A DNA stretch of 64,000 nucleotides from Icerya purchasi (Eukaryota; Arthropoda; Insecta; Hemiptera; Monophlebidae): the NCBI GenBank assembly GCA_039619475.1, contig CM077116.1, positions 302,658,464 to 302,722,463 on the forward strand, given 5' to 3'. The notes beneath the pieces were generated by a model. It was given only the letters and a program-made list of their open reading frames with translations, did no database searches and was not told where the DNA came from. Numbering within the stretch: the first letter of the stretch is position 1; the number at the start of each line of letters is the position of its first letter. Made by a program: the position numbers and the translations under genes. This document shows, piece by piece, positions 33,020 through 48,000 of the stretch.

Positions 33020-36000
33020 CTTCTGTGCGTGTGTTTGTGACTGAACTCCTCCTAAACGGCTGGACCGATTTTGATGAAATTTTTTGTGTGTGTTTAAGTG
33101 GATTCAAGAATGGTTTAGATTCACAATTCGGTCCACTACACGAAACATGAGGGTTTTAAATAGTTTAGATGAGACCAGCGGTGGCACAGAAATGTATACG
33201 GGACGAATAAAAAGAAATTAACAAAAAATTAATTTTTATAAAATTATAAATAAAATGATTAGCACGGTAAAAATAAACTAAACCTAAAAATTTAAATAAA
33301 ATGATTACTACTATGGTTATTTTATTAATTTCTCGGGGTAAGTAAATACACCGCTTCTGTAACTTCACTTTTTGCGTTATTGAAAAATATACCTGTTATG
33401 AAAATAGCTTGAGTTTTATCTTTTTTACCCTGTAATTAAAACATGTTTTTAGTTTCTATTCAACATAGCTTCTATATTCAACTTAGCTCATAGTGTATAC
33501 ACATGCTCACACGCAATCGAAAGATCGAATTGTGTGGTAACTGTACACGTTATGACGTAAGGTATTGTAATAGCTTTCTTTTTATAAAAATTTTCATCAA
33601 AACGGTCCATATTGTTACAACTTATTCAAAAAAGTTTGACATATTCGGATTTAAGACGAATTTATGAAGAAAATTCATTTTTTTTTTTTTGCCGTTTTTG
33701 GTTCGAAAGGAGGGTTTAAATAATTTTTCATTCGTAATTTTTGAATTTCATAAAAAGGTTCCTGTGTTTTGTTTTATATTTTTAATTTAGCTTTTAAAGG
33801 TTTATCGGGTGGTGAGTTATGAATTTTTAAGAGTGATTTTTGAGGTTATTCTGAATTCCATGTTACATATATATAAAACAAAGTCGGATTAGTTATATCA
33901 CACTTATAACTCAAGGATGGCTGGACAGATTTTTATGATCTTTGATTTGTTGAATTTGTCTCCGCTCCGAATAGCAGAATACGGAATTTAAAACAAAATT
34001 TATGAAGAAAATTCATTTTTTTTTTGCTGTTTTTGGGCCGAAAGGGGGGGTTAAATAATTTTTTAACCGTAATTTTTGAATTTCCATAAAGGACTCCTGT
34101 GTTTTGTTTTATGTGTTGAATTTCGCTTTTAAAGAGTTATCTGGTGACGAATTACAATTTTTTTAAAGGTATTTTTGAGGTCGTTCTAAATTCCATATTA
34201 TATATTCTAGACGGTTTTTTGCCGCACCCAGGATAATCGTTCAGTTTAATAAAGTTATAAATTGTCACAGACAGAAGTTTAATTGTAATTTATGATCCGA
34301 TTGGTCAAACCGTTTCCGAGAACTATTGTAGAAATAAATATTTTTGTCGTTTCTGAATCATCTTAATCGGATTATTCCGTATTTTATAGCGTGTACGGAA
34401 TCTTAAAAACCGGTATAAATTTACTTTAAGAAATTAAAGATCATTAGAATCACGTTGTTTTTTCGTGTATAGCCTATCATCAGCTATCTGCATAGAGTAC
34501 ACACTTTATTAATTAAAAAGTATATAAATTGAGTATTTACTTTAAATTTTTAATATAAATTTATACTGATTTTTGTTATTAAGGTGAACACAATATCAAT
34601 ACTTTTCGATGTAATTAAAATATTTGTTTTTTTGTTTTTTGCACATTTATTGAACTTAATTCATTTTGAGTATTAATAAAAACTAAATTTAATTCAGCTA
34701 ATAAGTTAACACAAAATTGATTATTTCTGTGGCGGTACGAAGTTCGCCAGGTCAGCTATATATAAACACACGTATTACAGAAAATTATAGTTATAAAAAA
34801 TATAAAATATAGCCGACATGTTTCGGAGTTATACACTCCATATATTCATGGCAATATATTTATTATTGCCACGAATCCATAAGGGATTTTGTTAACGCAG
34901 TGAAACAAAAATATGGGTGAAACTTTTAAAAAGTGTGTTCACCGCAGTAACTATAAATTTTAGATAAAGTAAAAAAAAAAAAAAAGATATTTACTAATTT
35001 CCGGCTTGGATGAAAAACAAAAAAAAAATCCTTATTAATTTGATAATAAATTCTACTAATTCGTCGCGTTAATAATTTTACGGGTAAAATTTGAAACATT
35101 AAAGTAATTCGTTTAGTAAGAAATAATTTCTAGAGAAATTCATTTAGCGAGCAGAGCTATTCTTTTCAGAAAACAAGAGAATCTTTTCGTGTATTTCCGG
35201 ACAGGTGACCGACGTGCTTTCCGCAGAAACAGGGTTTACATAAGTTTTTTGATTAAAAAAGCAGAAAGAAGTAAAAGTTATTTACATTTAAATCCGAACA
35301 AGCGGAATGCTAATAAATGGATAGCTTATGGAAATATATCTATTATTGCCATGCATATGGAGCTCCGAAACGTGTCGGCTATATTTTATATTTTTTATAA
35401 CTATAATTTTCTGCGATACTAGGTGTGTTTTTACTTTTTGTTTTAATGTTTGTTTATTTTTTATTTATTTATTTTTTCGTGTAAATAAAACTTATAAACG
35501 AAAATTGAACGGGGAGCGAATAAAAATAATAAATATTAATCATCGGTGTAAATAACGACGGGGGGTTAACAAGGGTTTTGAACATTTACAACTATTACAG
35601 ATTGTTAATTATTCCATCAATGGTTGGGTGGCTTCAATTCATTATTTTTGATTTCAGCAACTCTGACACCTCCGGTCGAAACGCAAAAATTATCGATCGC
35701 TGAATGGACTGTGAAATAACTAGGAAAGAAAATGTATATTGTGCATAATGTTTCAGATTTCCATCGTTGGGCTTTAGATTTTAATAATTTCTCACTGTAA
35801 ATATTTTATGAACCGGATGATTGCGTGAAAAATGTTCATTCATAATTTTGGTACCATTTATTGTTTTCTTTCAATGCCACGACGAGTTTCGCTTGTATAA
35901 TAACGTTTTCAAGAAATCCTACTATGTGGAACGTGTAGAAACGTTTATGAAATTCATGTAGTGCTTCATTTATATTAATATGCGGAGAAAGATTTAGCGA

Positions 36001-39000
36001 CACGAATGTATTTCGTCTCGCTGTTTTGACGGTCGATCGGTATCGATCAAACATCTATACTTTCCTGTGTTTCCATTTACTCGTGATTTCTCCATGTCTG
36101 AAGTTTTCCGACTCCTAAGATATACCTACTATTTAATTATTTCCCCTTTTGTTTCTTTCTTTTCATTGAACTACAGAGAGCCTTTTAATGTCAATTATTA
36201 TGTAGAAATATTTCGCCACGGTTGTTCGCTTCCACTTCATTAGGCTATGCAGAGTCGGTTGCGTCTTATGCCTCGTCATTCTATTTTCTCGCACCGATCG
36301 TGTTTAGGGAGTTATTTCATCGGGTAAACATTTTTCTTTTCTATTCACATTTATTCTGAAAGATTATTATTGTCTTAGGGTTTATTCTTGTTCGGGACCC
36401 GGTGCTCTCTGTGCTCTTGTTCTAGTGTTGCGTCGCCATCGCCTACGATGGAATGTGTATTTGTGTGATGGCACGATGCCGTTACACAGTCAAAGACTTT
36501 GCTGCTGGTTAAGGATGTAAAAACTTTTATTTTTGATGAAGTTGCGCGTAGGACAGAGCAATGCGGAATTCGTATCACCAACCGACAGTGAGATTCGAAA
36601 TTAAAATTAATTTTTGCTGACATTCATCTCGGATATCGTCTTTTCCGTCGACTATACGTACGGTATTGAGCGGCAAGCGACTAAAATCGTCCGTTAGGGG
36701 GTGCTTGTTAAGGAAAAACACACGAGGAAAGGCTGCGTTTGGAGTAGACTCGAGGAAAACTAGTGAATAAAACACGGTAAAAAGGAATATGTTTCCTAAA
36801 TATATTTCTATTGGTTGCTATGTACTCTTTTCCTTTGCAGTGCCACAGGTTTCTTTTTCTTGGATGAACCGTTTTCTTGTATTGTCGGGTAATCGCGTTA
36901 AAAAAAAAAATGGTGGCTGTTCTATATTAGTCAATGTAGACAATAGCTCCTCTCGTTCATGTTAAATGTTTCGTCGCTACTCCATTTTGTAAGAACGAAA
37001 ATTAAAATTATTCCGTTTACTCGTTGTCTCTAAATAATGATACTGTATAAGTATTTCATAAACCTCTGGTTGACGATGAATAATTTTTTTTTTTTTTTTT
37101 TTTTTATAGAGTCATCCTTGTGTTCTTTTTATTTTAACGATTTTCGCAAAAAAAAAAAAAAAAAAAAAAGGGCCCGGAAAATTTATTGTGCTCCCTAAAT
37201 TCCCCCACTAATATGCTTGAAAAAAACGCGAAAGGGTCGTTGTTTTAACTGATTAATTTCAATACATAACTGATGCTTATCATCCCCCCTTTCTTGTTTT
37301 CGGGCTTGCCGTGTTGTAAGTTCCTTTTTTTAAGTTGATCCGAAAATTGCTAACTGTGCATTTGATTTGTAAAGTGCTCAAAGCTCATTTGAAAATGATA
37401 GCGCTCCGGATAAAGTTCTGTTGATTGTTCTATTCAACTTTAATAGTTAACGATTAGAGAGACCTGTATAGCGATTCAACTTTTTCAGGTACATTAATAA
37501 CCGCGTTACATAGAAAAAAGGATACAGTTAGACTCCTTTTCCAATGTTTGCTCCTTCGGAGGTCCTGGCAAGTTAAATATAATGAGCTTTGCGTCTTGCG
37601 ATTTACTAGCTATTACCTCGTTCAACTTTACCGCTGTATGCATACGGCGAACGTTGCCTTCGTCCCTAAGGAAGAAAATTAAGTATAAAAATGAGAGAAT
37701 GAAACATTTAGCTAAATCGTACACGTACAATGCAAATAATAATCTATAAATAAATAGGTAAAGACAAAACAGTTCAGTACCCTTTTGTTCTCTGTTTATT
37801 AATCGATTTTCTTTTCTTTTTTCTTTTTTTTTCTTGTTTTATTTAGTAGCTATTGACGATGTTTAGTGTTATCAGTAAAAAAATTTCTGTATTTTTGTTT
37901 TCCTTATTTCAATAAAAAATTAATACAAAAAATGAAAAAAGAAATTGCTATTATATAGTTAATGAATTTGTTCTTACTAAAATGTTTTAATTTTTCTTAA
38001 TAATCATCATTATTGGCTTTTTTTTTTATAGTGTACACTAAATTTTAAAAGGTGTCGTCATTTAATATCAATAAATGAGGGTTTCTTAAAAATTGTGATT
38101 TACCGTTATTTTATTGTATATTTTATTCAGTTATAATGGTACTGAACTGTTTTTTGTATTGCAAGTACATATAAAAGTGTATCTTCTCAGATATACAATG
38201 GACGAATTTATAAGAGTAGAAAAAAAAACATTTGGAAATATGAAAATATTCATATATGTTTTCCTCGATATTTTTTATAATAATTACGGTCAAATTTCGA
38301 CCAATGCGCCATCATTAGTATTAATAATAAGAAGAAAATTACGAGCCACATAGTTCGACCGCAGATTTCGGATGAAGGTTGCACGGAGCTAAAAGTGTGT
38401 TATATTTAGACATCCTTCAGCGCTCCCTTTTTTTTTTTTTTTTTTTTTTATAAAGAGATTTAAATGTATTACATTTTTAAAAAGTTTCAATATTTTTCCG
38501 GCCAGTATATGATTTTGTGAACGACCTGTGTTGAATTCTTTATAAAATTTAAGAACATTTTGATGTAAAAATATTACTCCTAAAATATTTTAGTGCTTAC
38601 TTTTCAAACAAAAAAGTAAAAAAGAAAGTAAGAATAGATCGTCTTTGTTAACGGTTACGAATATGCTCGTTAAATAGTAACACAAAATAAGAAAAATCCA
38701 GCAATAAAGATATCGTTTAATAATTAAAATTGCACAATTACATTTGAAAGTGTTGTCATATGTATTGTACTTAGTAGCGTAGAAGTTATGCGAGAAATTT
38801 TCATTTGTGGACCGTTGCAAAAAACCTCAAGGTTTGCCAATGAAACAGTGTTATTAACGAAAAAAATTAAAATGCCGCGGGAAAAGTTGGAAGCTGACAA
38901 TTAACGATACAAAGGGGTAATAGTAGCAAAATTAACAAATACGAAAGTGTAGAAAGCTGTTAGTACTTACGATCACTAATAGAAGCAAATGAGGCTTGGA

Positions 39001-42000
39001 AGTAACGTAAAATGACAGTCATGACTAAATTTTAAAAAAATGTTGGGAGATTTTGCTGTTACATATTACATACACACCTATAATATATATGTGTATATAT
39101 ATTATAGGTGTGTATGTATGTAAATAAAAATTAATAGAAAACTATTAATCAAGAAGGGTCCTTTCGATATTTATTCATGCCTCAGAAGTGTAGATACCAA
39201 AAAACAGAGACGTATAAATACGGTGCTCGGGAGGATATTACTTTGGATGCTAACTAGTCGATATTTTGAGAAATAGGAGTGAGTCGTAAGTGATGTATCA
39301 GAAAAAGTTATTACTCGATAAATGTGAGATAATAAGAAGTAGAACAGAGCAAACCACGGTAAACGAAAAAAAGAGCTGTCGAGAAAAAACCAAGATAGCT
39401 TAAAAGCAGATGTCATTTACAAAATAAATTTTACAGAAAACGAGAGTTTGACAAGAACAAAGAGTCCCTTTATCATCTGGTATATATTTCCCGACGTATT
39501 TTATATGAAAATTAACAAATCACAAAAGATAAAATTAATTATTTATTGTATATTCCTTTTTTCTTCTTGATAACAATTGTCATTTCTTCTTCTTCATACG
39601 CCGTCTCCGCTACGAAGGTTGGCGACCCACATGGCTGTTGTAATTTTGAATACAACGGATCTGAACAGCTTGACTGATGATGCGTTGAACCAGCGGCGGA
39701 GGTCTTTTAGCCAAGAGTTCCGTCTACGTCCTATTGAACGTTTTCCGTCGATTTTTCCTTGTAAAATTAAACTTAGAACCTCATACTTTGGCCCGCGTAG
39801 AATATTCCCGAGATATTTCAGCTTTCTTTCCTTAATTGTGTTAAGTCCTTCTGGTTCCTTTTTCAGTCTGCTGAGTGTACCTCTTTGTTCGTGATCTTCT
39901 CGGTCCAGGAGATTCGGAGAATGCGTCGGTACGTATACAGCTCAAAAGCCTGTATGTTCTTCTCCAGGTTAGCATCCAGAGTCCAGCTCTCGCAACCGTA
40001 ATATAAAATCGAGAAAACGTAACATCGGAGTAGCTCCGGAGTAGTCTAAGTTCGAGGTTAAGTACGCGTCTCGTGAAACAGTTTTTCGTCAATTTTCACT
40101 TTTCGAATTTTATTGAAGAAAATTTCCGAAACAAAATATTTGAACAATATTTAAAAATGTTTATGGCCAGAAGGCCTCCTCGAAGCGCCGGAAGGTAATC
40201 GCCGCATCAAAATTACAAACCGTTCCTAATATTAATTAATGAAAAGAGCTTGGATGCATTCGAAATACGCCTCGATTGATAAATTGCTAAAACCAGCGAG
40301 TATTTTGGATATAAGGTAAAAAAACAGAATTGTGCAGACTTTAAATAGAAAGGTGAAGCAGCAATAAACAGAACAAAAGTTACGCACAGTAGCCTAAGAA
40401 CGCAACGAATTGCGCAGATCAAAGTAACAGCGGAACAGAGTGGTGACTAAATTTGAGGGGGAAAAAAATTTGTGGCGAAAAATGAACGCGTATTTTTTTC
40501 TTTACTCAATAATAAATTACGAAGTTCATTTTTATTTCTATAAAATGTGCTGCGACGGTCAAACTTTATTATCAAAAAATAAACGGAAAAATTCCATTCT
40601 TAATAAAATTTGCCCCTAATTTTTCGATTAGCAAAAATTTTTACTATAACGTCTCGCTTACATATTTTTATGATGAGTAATATTTATATTTATTGCCCGA
40701 ATGAGTTTTAGTTAAAGTTTCAACGAAACGCATAAAAAAAAATTTTTATTACGCATTTTTCAGTTTATTCTTGAAACCTCTCGGTAAACTTTTTGGAGGG
40801 GCTCCGTAAAGCCCCCTTCGATGTTGTTAGGGCGTATGATTACAAATGTAGAAATATTATACGTCAAATAAATTTTAATTTAAAAAATACGGATAGGGTA
40901 AATCAATCTGTTATGAACTTAACATTATTATAACTTTTGTAATAATGCATATATTGAGTTAGAGTGGTCATTGTATATAATGGTAACTTTAAAAAACCAA
41001 AAAAAAACTCAATTTGCAATTTTATCGTTTTTACTGTGTAATGTGACCATTACATTTAAAGAGAATTAAAATAAATATATATATAAATAAATTTAATAAA
41101 GTACCAAGAACAAATGGTGTGAGTGTAAGTGTGCGCATGTGTGGGAACCTGTTGCTGGCTGGGGAGCGATGGACTGATGAAATCAAGTGAGCGAATAAAT
41201 GCGCGCGATGATCAGTAAAAAAAAGAAGAGATGATTGGCTGGTCTGCGACGGGGAGGAGACCGGTTCGGAAGAAATGAAGATCAAAAAATGCCGAAAAGA
41301 AAGGAGAAAGGCAGACGAGCGAGTTCCAGTTTTTAGTTCCTTGCTTGCCGAGAGCGAAGTTAAGTCGCGAGTTGGTTTCGGTTAAAAGAAAAGAAAAAAA
41401 GGTCAGCGAGACCGCGTGTCGTGTCGTCGAGAAATTAACGGTCCGAAGTAAATTTGCACGAAAGTAATTTCGATCCGGAAAGGTCCGAGACCCGATCGGT
41501 GGGAAATATTTAATGAAACTGTTCGACTTCGCAATTAAACAACAAGTTTCCTTATCGTCGTCGGAAAGAGCCTCCATCGTGCGTCGGTCCGTCAAAGGAG
41601 TATCTACCGGTCCCGGAGTAACCCAGCCAGAGTGATACGTACCATAATATATATTTTTCTAATTGTATATCCGTGTATATTTATATCTTTATCTATCCGG
41701 TGTTTTTCTAGGTCGACCTGTATCGAAATTTCTTTGTAAAGTTAAACCAAATAAACAAATATTTTTATCAAATATTGGAAAGGTTCTAATAAAAGTCAAC
41801 CTTAAATTTAAAAAATCATAATTCCGCGAATCTGAAACCGCGGTGGCATCCCTGAGGGTATATAAAAATAACTAAAATCTATTGTAACGCTTCAACTGAT
41901 ATTTCATTTACCTTCGCTTCAATTTTTGTCGCGTTTTTTATTATTGTTCAAGCGGAAGAAAATGTTCGTGTAAGCTCTTGTATAATTCTAGTTACCAGGA

Positions 42001-45000
42001 AATCAGGTGGACTTGGACTGGGAATTTAAAAATTATAGTTCAGCGCGGCCGTCATTATGCCTCACATATTATAAAAACGAGAGGAGGGGGGTTGAACACC
42101 CTTGTATGTGCAATCGCGATGATTAATTTATGAAAAAACAACTGAAATTTCGTAGTTTTAATTAATTTGTTCTTACGTTGATTCGTTTTATTTCGAGCTA
42201 AAAACTTCCTGCTGTTCAGTTTTCATTCTTAAGAGGTAGTAGTTGATAGCGAATAGAAACATTTCTATTTGTGATTGCTAAAAATTCGATTAAGGTATTG
42301 CGTAATTTGTTCAAATTATCGAATATTTTTCGATGCTGTGATGTTAATTCTGCAATGGTTTTCTCAGAGGTTCCGGAAGTTATAGAGCGTGTTTGATTGC
42401 AACCTCAAGGTCTTTGAGATTGAAGTTGTTTTTGATATTTAAGTCACTATACAACTGAATCTGAGGAAGTAATGCAACCACGCAGATTCTATGTTCGCGA
42501 GCTGTACTTTTACCGGTCTTCATAGTACGCTACAGCTTAACTTCGTAATGCTCGATGGGCTGTGAAGAGTCTGCGTGGTTCCTGGTCAACAATTGCAAAA
42601 CTTAGATATTAGGTGTATTCGGTATTAAAAAGAGGTGTGGTTGAAAAGCTAATGTAGTTTATTAAGGTTTTTGTATACAACGCAAATTACTCATGCACCC
42701 CGTTCAGATGATGCCTTCGAAGATAATGACGCATTTTTCGTTTCGATTTCTTAATCTTGCGTAAATTTTTTACGAAATTGAGATCAAAAAAACAATAAAA
42801 ATCGACGTCTTTAATATCGCGTAGATCAACTTTGATCGCCGTACCGACGAATAAAGCTGCAATGATATCGTTGATTTCTTTGCCTTTCGAAAACAAAAAA
42901 AAAAAAAAAAAAGAAAACCGAATTTTCGAACTATGCAATTGGATGTACTTACGGTGTCAAAGAGCATTTCTTTATTTCGTCCGAGTCGCCGATAATGGTG
43001 TTCTTTAAGATGGTTCCGGCGAATGTTGTGCCCGATTCATTTACGCAGTTGCCATCGGTCGGATTTGCATCGTCTCTTTTTTCGCAATTTATATCGTTCG
43101 GGCAATCCTAAATCGATGAGAAATGTTTTAAATAGATCGCATGCGATAACAAAAACGACGCGCAAACATTAACAATGTATCCTGTCAAGAACTGTAACGA
43201 TTTCATGATGAATCTAGAATCCGAATGGCAGATATTTTGCAAGTTGAAAACAATCAATGCATTTTGGGTAGCGTATGGCGCAATATTAAAAACAGGTAAA
43301 AATGTTCCTCACTTATAATAAGAAGGGCTATTAGTAATTTCGTCGCTACACCTGAATTGTATGAGTCTGTTTTTCAATTATTTTTTTTTGTACACAACGG
43401 AAGGACGAAATGCGATCGCTTATTACGTTTGCGAATCAACATGATAGATTGAAAATACTGTTAATAAGTATGGATGTATACTGTTTGGTAAAATTCCATG
43501 TAGCTCGCATATGTCAAGCCGGCAGTTTCAAAGTATGTTTCTAATGGAACCTTTGTTTTTCCTCTTTATTTATTTATTTATTTTTTTTTTTCGTTTTCGG
43601 TCTCATCATTGGCCACCATTACCCAAAAACAATTCTTCTTCTTTATAGTGCCACACTTAATTCCTGATCGTCGGCGTCTACCTATTTATATGTCTCAGCT
43701 GTACAGATATAGGCATAGTGCAATAAGCAATCGTTATATGCAACGCAGGTTGTACACACGCAAGACTACATTCGGAACTGATAGTAATCGTTTGATTTAC
43801 ATCGTTATACAAGTGCAGTTTCCCGTGTGGCTCTGCTGTGTACTGACCTAGCGCGCATATTATACGTGGTGGTTTGCTATTGCCTTCCACTTGTGATTAT
43901 TAGTAGAGTATTTTTAATTTAATTCTTTGTAATAAGTTCGTCGTCGCTCGGGATCGAACCCCCGTGATCTCCATAACGGAAGTCAAGCGCTCTAGCAACT
44001 AGGCTATCGCGAATTAAGAAAGGAAAAAGCCGGTTAATGCGATTATTCGACATTGTTAATAAGAAGGAAACAATAACGGGAACACGCGTGGAGAGCGAAA
44101 GGCAGGATAGGCGGCGCAATAAGGAGTAGGAAAATCGCGGGTCTCAGCAAATTGGAATACAGAGTAGAACGATCCAGAGAAAGAGATGAATACATTTAAT
44201 AAACACGTGATTATTGTGTCGTAAACAAGTGCTTCGTTTAGAAAGAACAATATGGAAGTTAGAGTACGGTTTAACATTGTTAGGCGAGTAATGGAGAGAC
44301 CACAACAGAACACGGCGAAGTTAAGGAAATTAAGAGGAACCACGAATTTTAGCTGCTAGGTTGAACAGATGAAGCGAATACTTATTAGAAAACGAAGAAG
44401 CATAAATATCGCGCGACCAAAAGCTGAGGTAAAATCTCGCGCACAGCGGAAGGAGATTAGATTAGAGGGTGGCATTTTTTTTAAGCAAGGAAGTGCGAAG
44501 AAACAACAACCGGAGTGCTGAAGAATCTGCCGCCGCATTACCAGGGATGCCCGAATGGCTAGGATCTCGCAAACAGAAATAACAGAGTATAAATGGAGCG
44601 GAGGGAAGAAAGAATGAAAGCGCTCATACAGTGAAAAATAGTCAAAAACATGAAGGAAAGGTGATTAGAGGGAATGAAAATAATGCAACAAAGGATAGTC
44701 ATTCATTTATAAATAATGTGGAACTTCTAACAAGCTCGGGGGGTATCGCGAGTCTTAGGTTTTGTTTTTTTCGAAGACACATTGCCTTTTAAAGAAATTA
44801 CCGATTTTAAGCGGCGACTGAAGACCACCCCAGATCAAAATTATACGGCTAGAATGGTGATTGTGATGGTGAAGAAAAAAACAATTAACTACAATTTCAG
44901 ACGCGGACATATTCGCGATTTTCGATTCTAGCCGTACATTAAAATATCACTTCTCTTTCCCGTCCACTTTAATTTTTTTTTTTTTTTGTAATAGTAATAA

Positions 45001-48000
45001 TAAAAGTAGAAGATTCCCGTTTATTAATATTTACTTTAATAATTTAAAAGATTTTTTCGTTATTTAAAATGGTAACAACAGATTGTTTTTTGATTTGAAT
45101 ATTGTCATCATCATCATCATCATCATCGTCATCCGGTTTGTTTTCCCGAAAGAAAACGCAATTGTTAAAAATGTATTTATTTCGACAAAATATAATTAAT
45201 TCGCTGACATCCTACAGTTAGAGAAGCTTGCTCCGTTTTTAAATAAGAAAAGCACTTACCGATTTTTTAATAATGTGAGCCGGACTATCTTGAAATCGAA
45301 CTCTAGAAGGCGTTTTCGTTTCAATATGGTGCTGATCAACGATATTCTGAACCTAATTGCAAAAAATTCAATTTTAATTCGGATACGTAATGTACGGCGA
45401 ATGTGTGTGTGTGTTTTTCTGTGTAAATTTTTGAAATTTTTCTTTCAGCATTGTTACGAAAAAATACGTGTCTATACAAAAAGAGGAAAAGGTTTTCTAT
45501 ACAAGTTTACGATTATACCGTATTAAAAGAGTTGTCTTCGATTCGGCAAAAAAACTACATCGAAGTTATTTCGGTAAATCGGCGGTTAGGCATTCTCAAA
45601 GGCTCACGCTAATACGTTTAGTCCTTTATTCTAATTTGCTTGGCCTTGGCCTCTCGACTCCTTACTGTGCCCACTACATTCTTGCTCTTCCTTTTCCTTC
45701 TGTTGTTCCTGTATTGGCTACCCTTAATTTCTTCTGTTTCTAATCGCTTCCTGATATAACTTACAAATCCTTACGTTTCATCATGTTGTTAGAGTCCTTG
45801 TGTTGTTGAGTAAATGTCCCGTGTTGACACGCTTAAGGAAAAAGAAAAACGTTTTTTGAATTGATCAGTTCTTATGTTCAGGTTCGAAGTTTTTAAATGA
45901 TTCGGGTTCTGATCGCGATTTTCGGGCATTATGCTATACTTTGAATGCTTCTTAAAAATCCTGCTCAACCGGAGTCAGATGTTAAAACGATTTGAGCGCC
46001 GTAAATAATACCGGGCTACCTGAAATTAATTATCGCGCATGCTTTTCACCTGGTGAAGTCGGCGAATAAGAAGCAAAAGTTGTGGAAAATAAATAATCAG
46101 TGGCGAGCGTGCTTAGTGAAAGCGAGCCAAGCGACCATTTTCCTTTAATCGCATTTTTACTATACACGCTAGGACACTACTCGCGAAAGAGAATTTTATT
46201 ACAATTGCCTGACCGCGATTAATCTTTGCCCGTTAAGGTTATGTAGCCTGAATTTATAAACTCGTATCGTTGCCTTATCGCGATGGAGGGCTTTTTATAA
46301 AAAATATTTACGCGTAAATTAAAAAATAAATGTTTTTAATTTTTTAAAAAAATGGAAAGGTGTAACATTTTGAACGTTTTATTTTCTACAGGTTTTCTAT
46401 CTTTTCATTTGGTCACTCTCATTATCAACATCCGTAACGCAGAGGAGATGGTACTAAATGAGACGCGAAGATGTGTAGAATCAGTTACGATTTTCCTACG
46501 AGTTTGTTCGAAATTACACGCCAAATGCGTTGCCGATCCGGATGTGTAGCGAAATATTTAACGGTATTTGTTCAGTATTATTAGGCGTTCCTTTTTCACA
46601 GATAGCAATTTTCTACTCCAAAAATCTCCTGTTCTCGATTATTATTTCCTTCAACGAATCTCCTTACTTTGTCCTAGAATAGTGTTAGTCTTCATTACTG
46701 TCACCGATAAGTTTTCTCTCGATTCGATTGTTATTAGTAAATTCAATTCCATCCTCAATATTATTATTTTTTTTTTTTTGGAAATATATATGTTTATTAA
46801 TATTTATTAATATTTACACATTTTCTCGTCAAGCGCTGTATGGGCGGATGATTTGTTGGCTCGATCGTTGATTTATTACCAAATTTTCCAGTTCCTAATA
46901 TTAATTTTCCGACAACTTTCACTCTAAATTTTGCCGATATATTTATCCTTTCCTGTTTTCTAATCGTCAATCTTTTGTACCTCTCTATTCAGTGTCTTTC
47001 CCGCCTTCCGGACCATGACAGGTTCTTTCGTTTCATTTGTCGTCTTCGCTTTGGATTTTCTCCCTTCACCTTTATTTCTTTAACAACCTCTCTTCTTTTT
47101 GTTAATCCCACCCTGACGACGGTAGTTTCAGGAATGTTTTACTCTAGCGTCGCCGAACGTTTGCGTTTCTATCTCCAGCTGTTGGGCTTGTGTCGTCTCC
47201 TCGTCCTACATTCCATAAGAAGCATCGTTCATTTATACGCTTCCTTCAATTCCTGTGATTGTCTCATTGCTTTTCTCAATTCGAAACCGCATTAAGAGAT
47301 CTCTAGTTTATTTTTACCCTTCTAGTACCTTGAACAGCAGCGCTAGCTCGAGAAAAAAACATAAATTCTTAATTGTTAATTTTGATCAGCTTTGCGCGCG
47401 TGATACATTGCTCGGTTAAAGTTATACGCGTAGTACCAGTGGCGGATCGATCCACAGGAAGGGGCATAGGGGACATTTCCCCTCCCAAAGAACCAAAGCC
47501 TCTACGAACAAACAAATTTGTTATAACAGGGAAACTTAATTTATGCTATAAAAGATTTGTATGAATTTTACACCTATGGATTTTAATAATGTAATATTTA
47601 ATATCGCTTTTCCTGGTAAAACTATTAATGTTACGTTTTTATTTTATTTTAAACGCAACTGTCATCGATTTTTTGCCTTTCTTATTTATTTTTAATTTTT
47701 ATTTTGCAATTTTAATTAAAAATAAAGTTCAATGAGAAACTTGCTCACGAACAAAGAATTCTGATCGGATTACTAACAAAAATAAAAGCTTTAAGATGTA
47801 TATTTATGAATAAATAATATAATTATGTTGGGAGTCCACAGACGGGCAAATACCTTGTGTGGGACACGCAAATTATTTAAGAAAAAAAAAGAAAGAAGAA
47901 GTAAAGTGTCTAATAAAAAGATTACCTTTCTTACTATTCAAATTCTAAACTACCATTCTTTAGGTATAATTTTATAATTTCGTTTTATTTTTCACCCATA

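Noticed and set aside
41212..41595. 127-codon minus-strand ORF in a KCC intron, considered as an extra KCC exon.
   Set aside because: No similarity to KCC, and the flanking KCC exons already join in phase without it.
42687..42938. 83-codon minus-strand ORF next to KCC exon 43107-42953.
   Set aside because: The exon ends at a strong GTAAGT donor at 42952; the ORF runs through poly-Lys/Phe tracts and has no homology.
46975..47295. 106-codon plus-strand ORF with Leu/Phe/Ser-rich sequence.
   Set aside because: Pyrimidine-rich DNA yields such open frames by chance; no transmembrane-protein family recognised.
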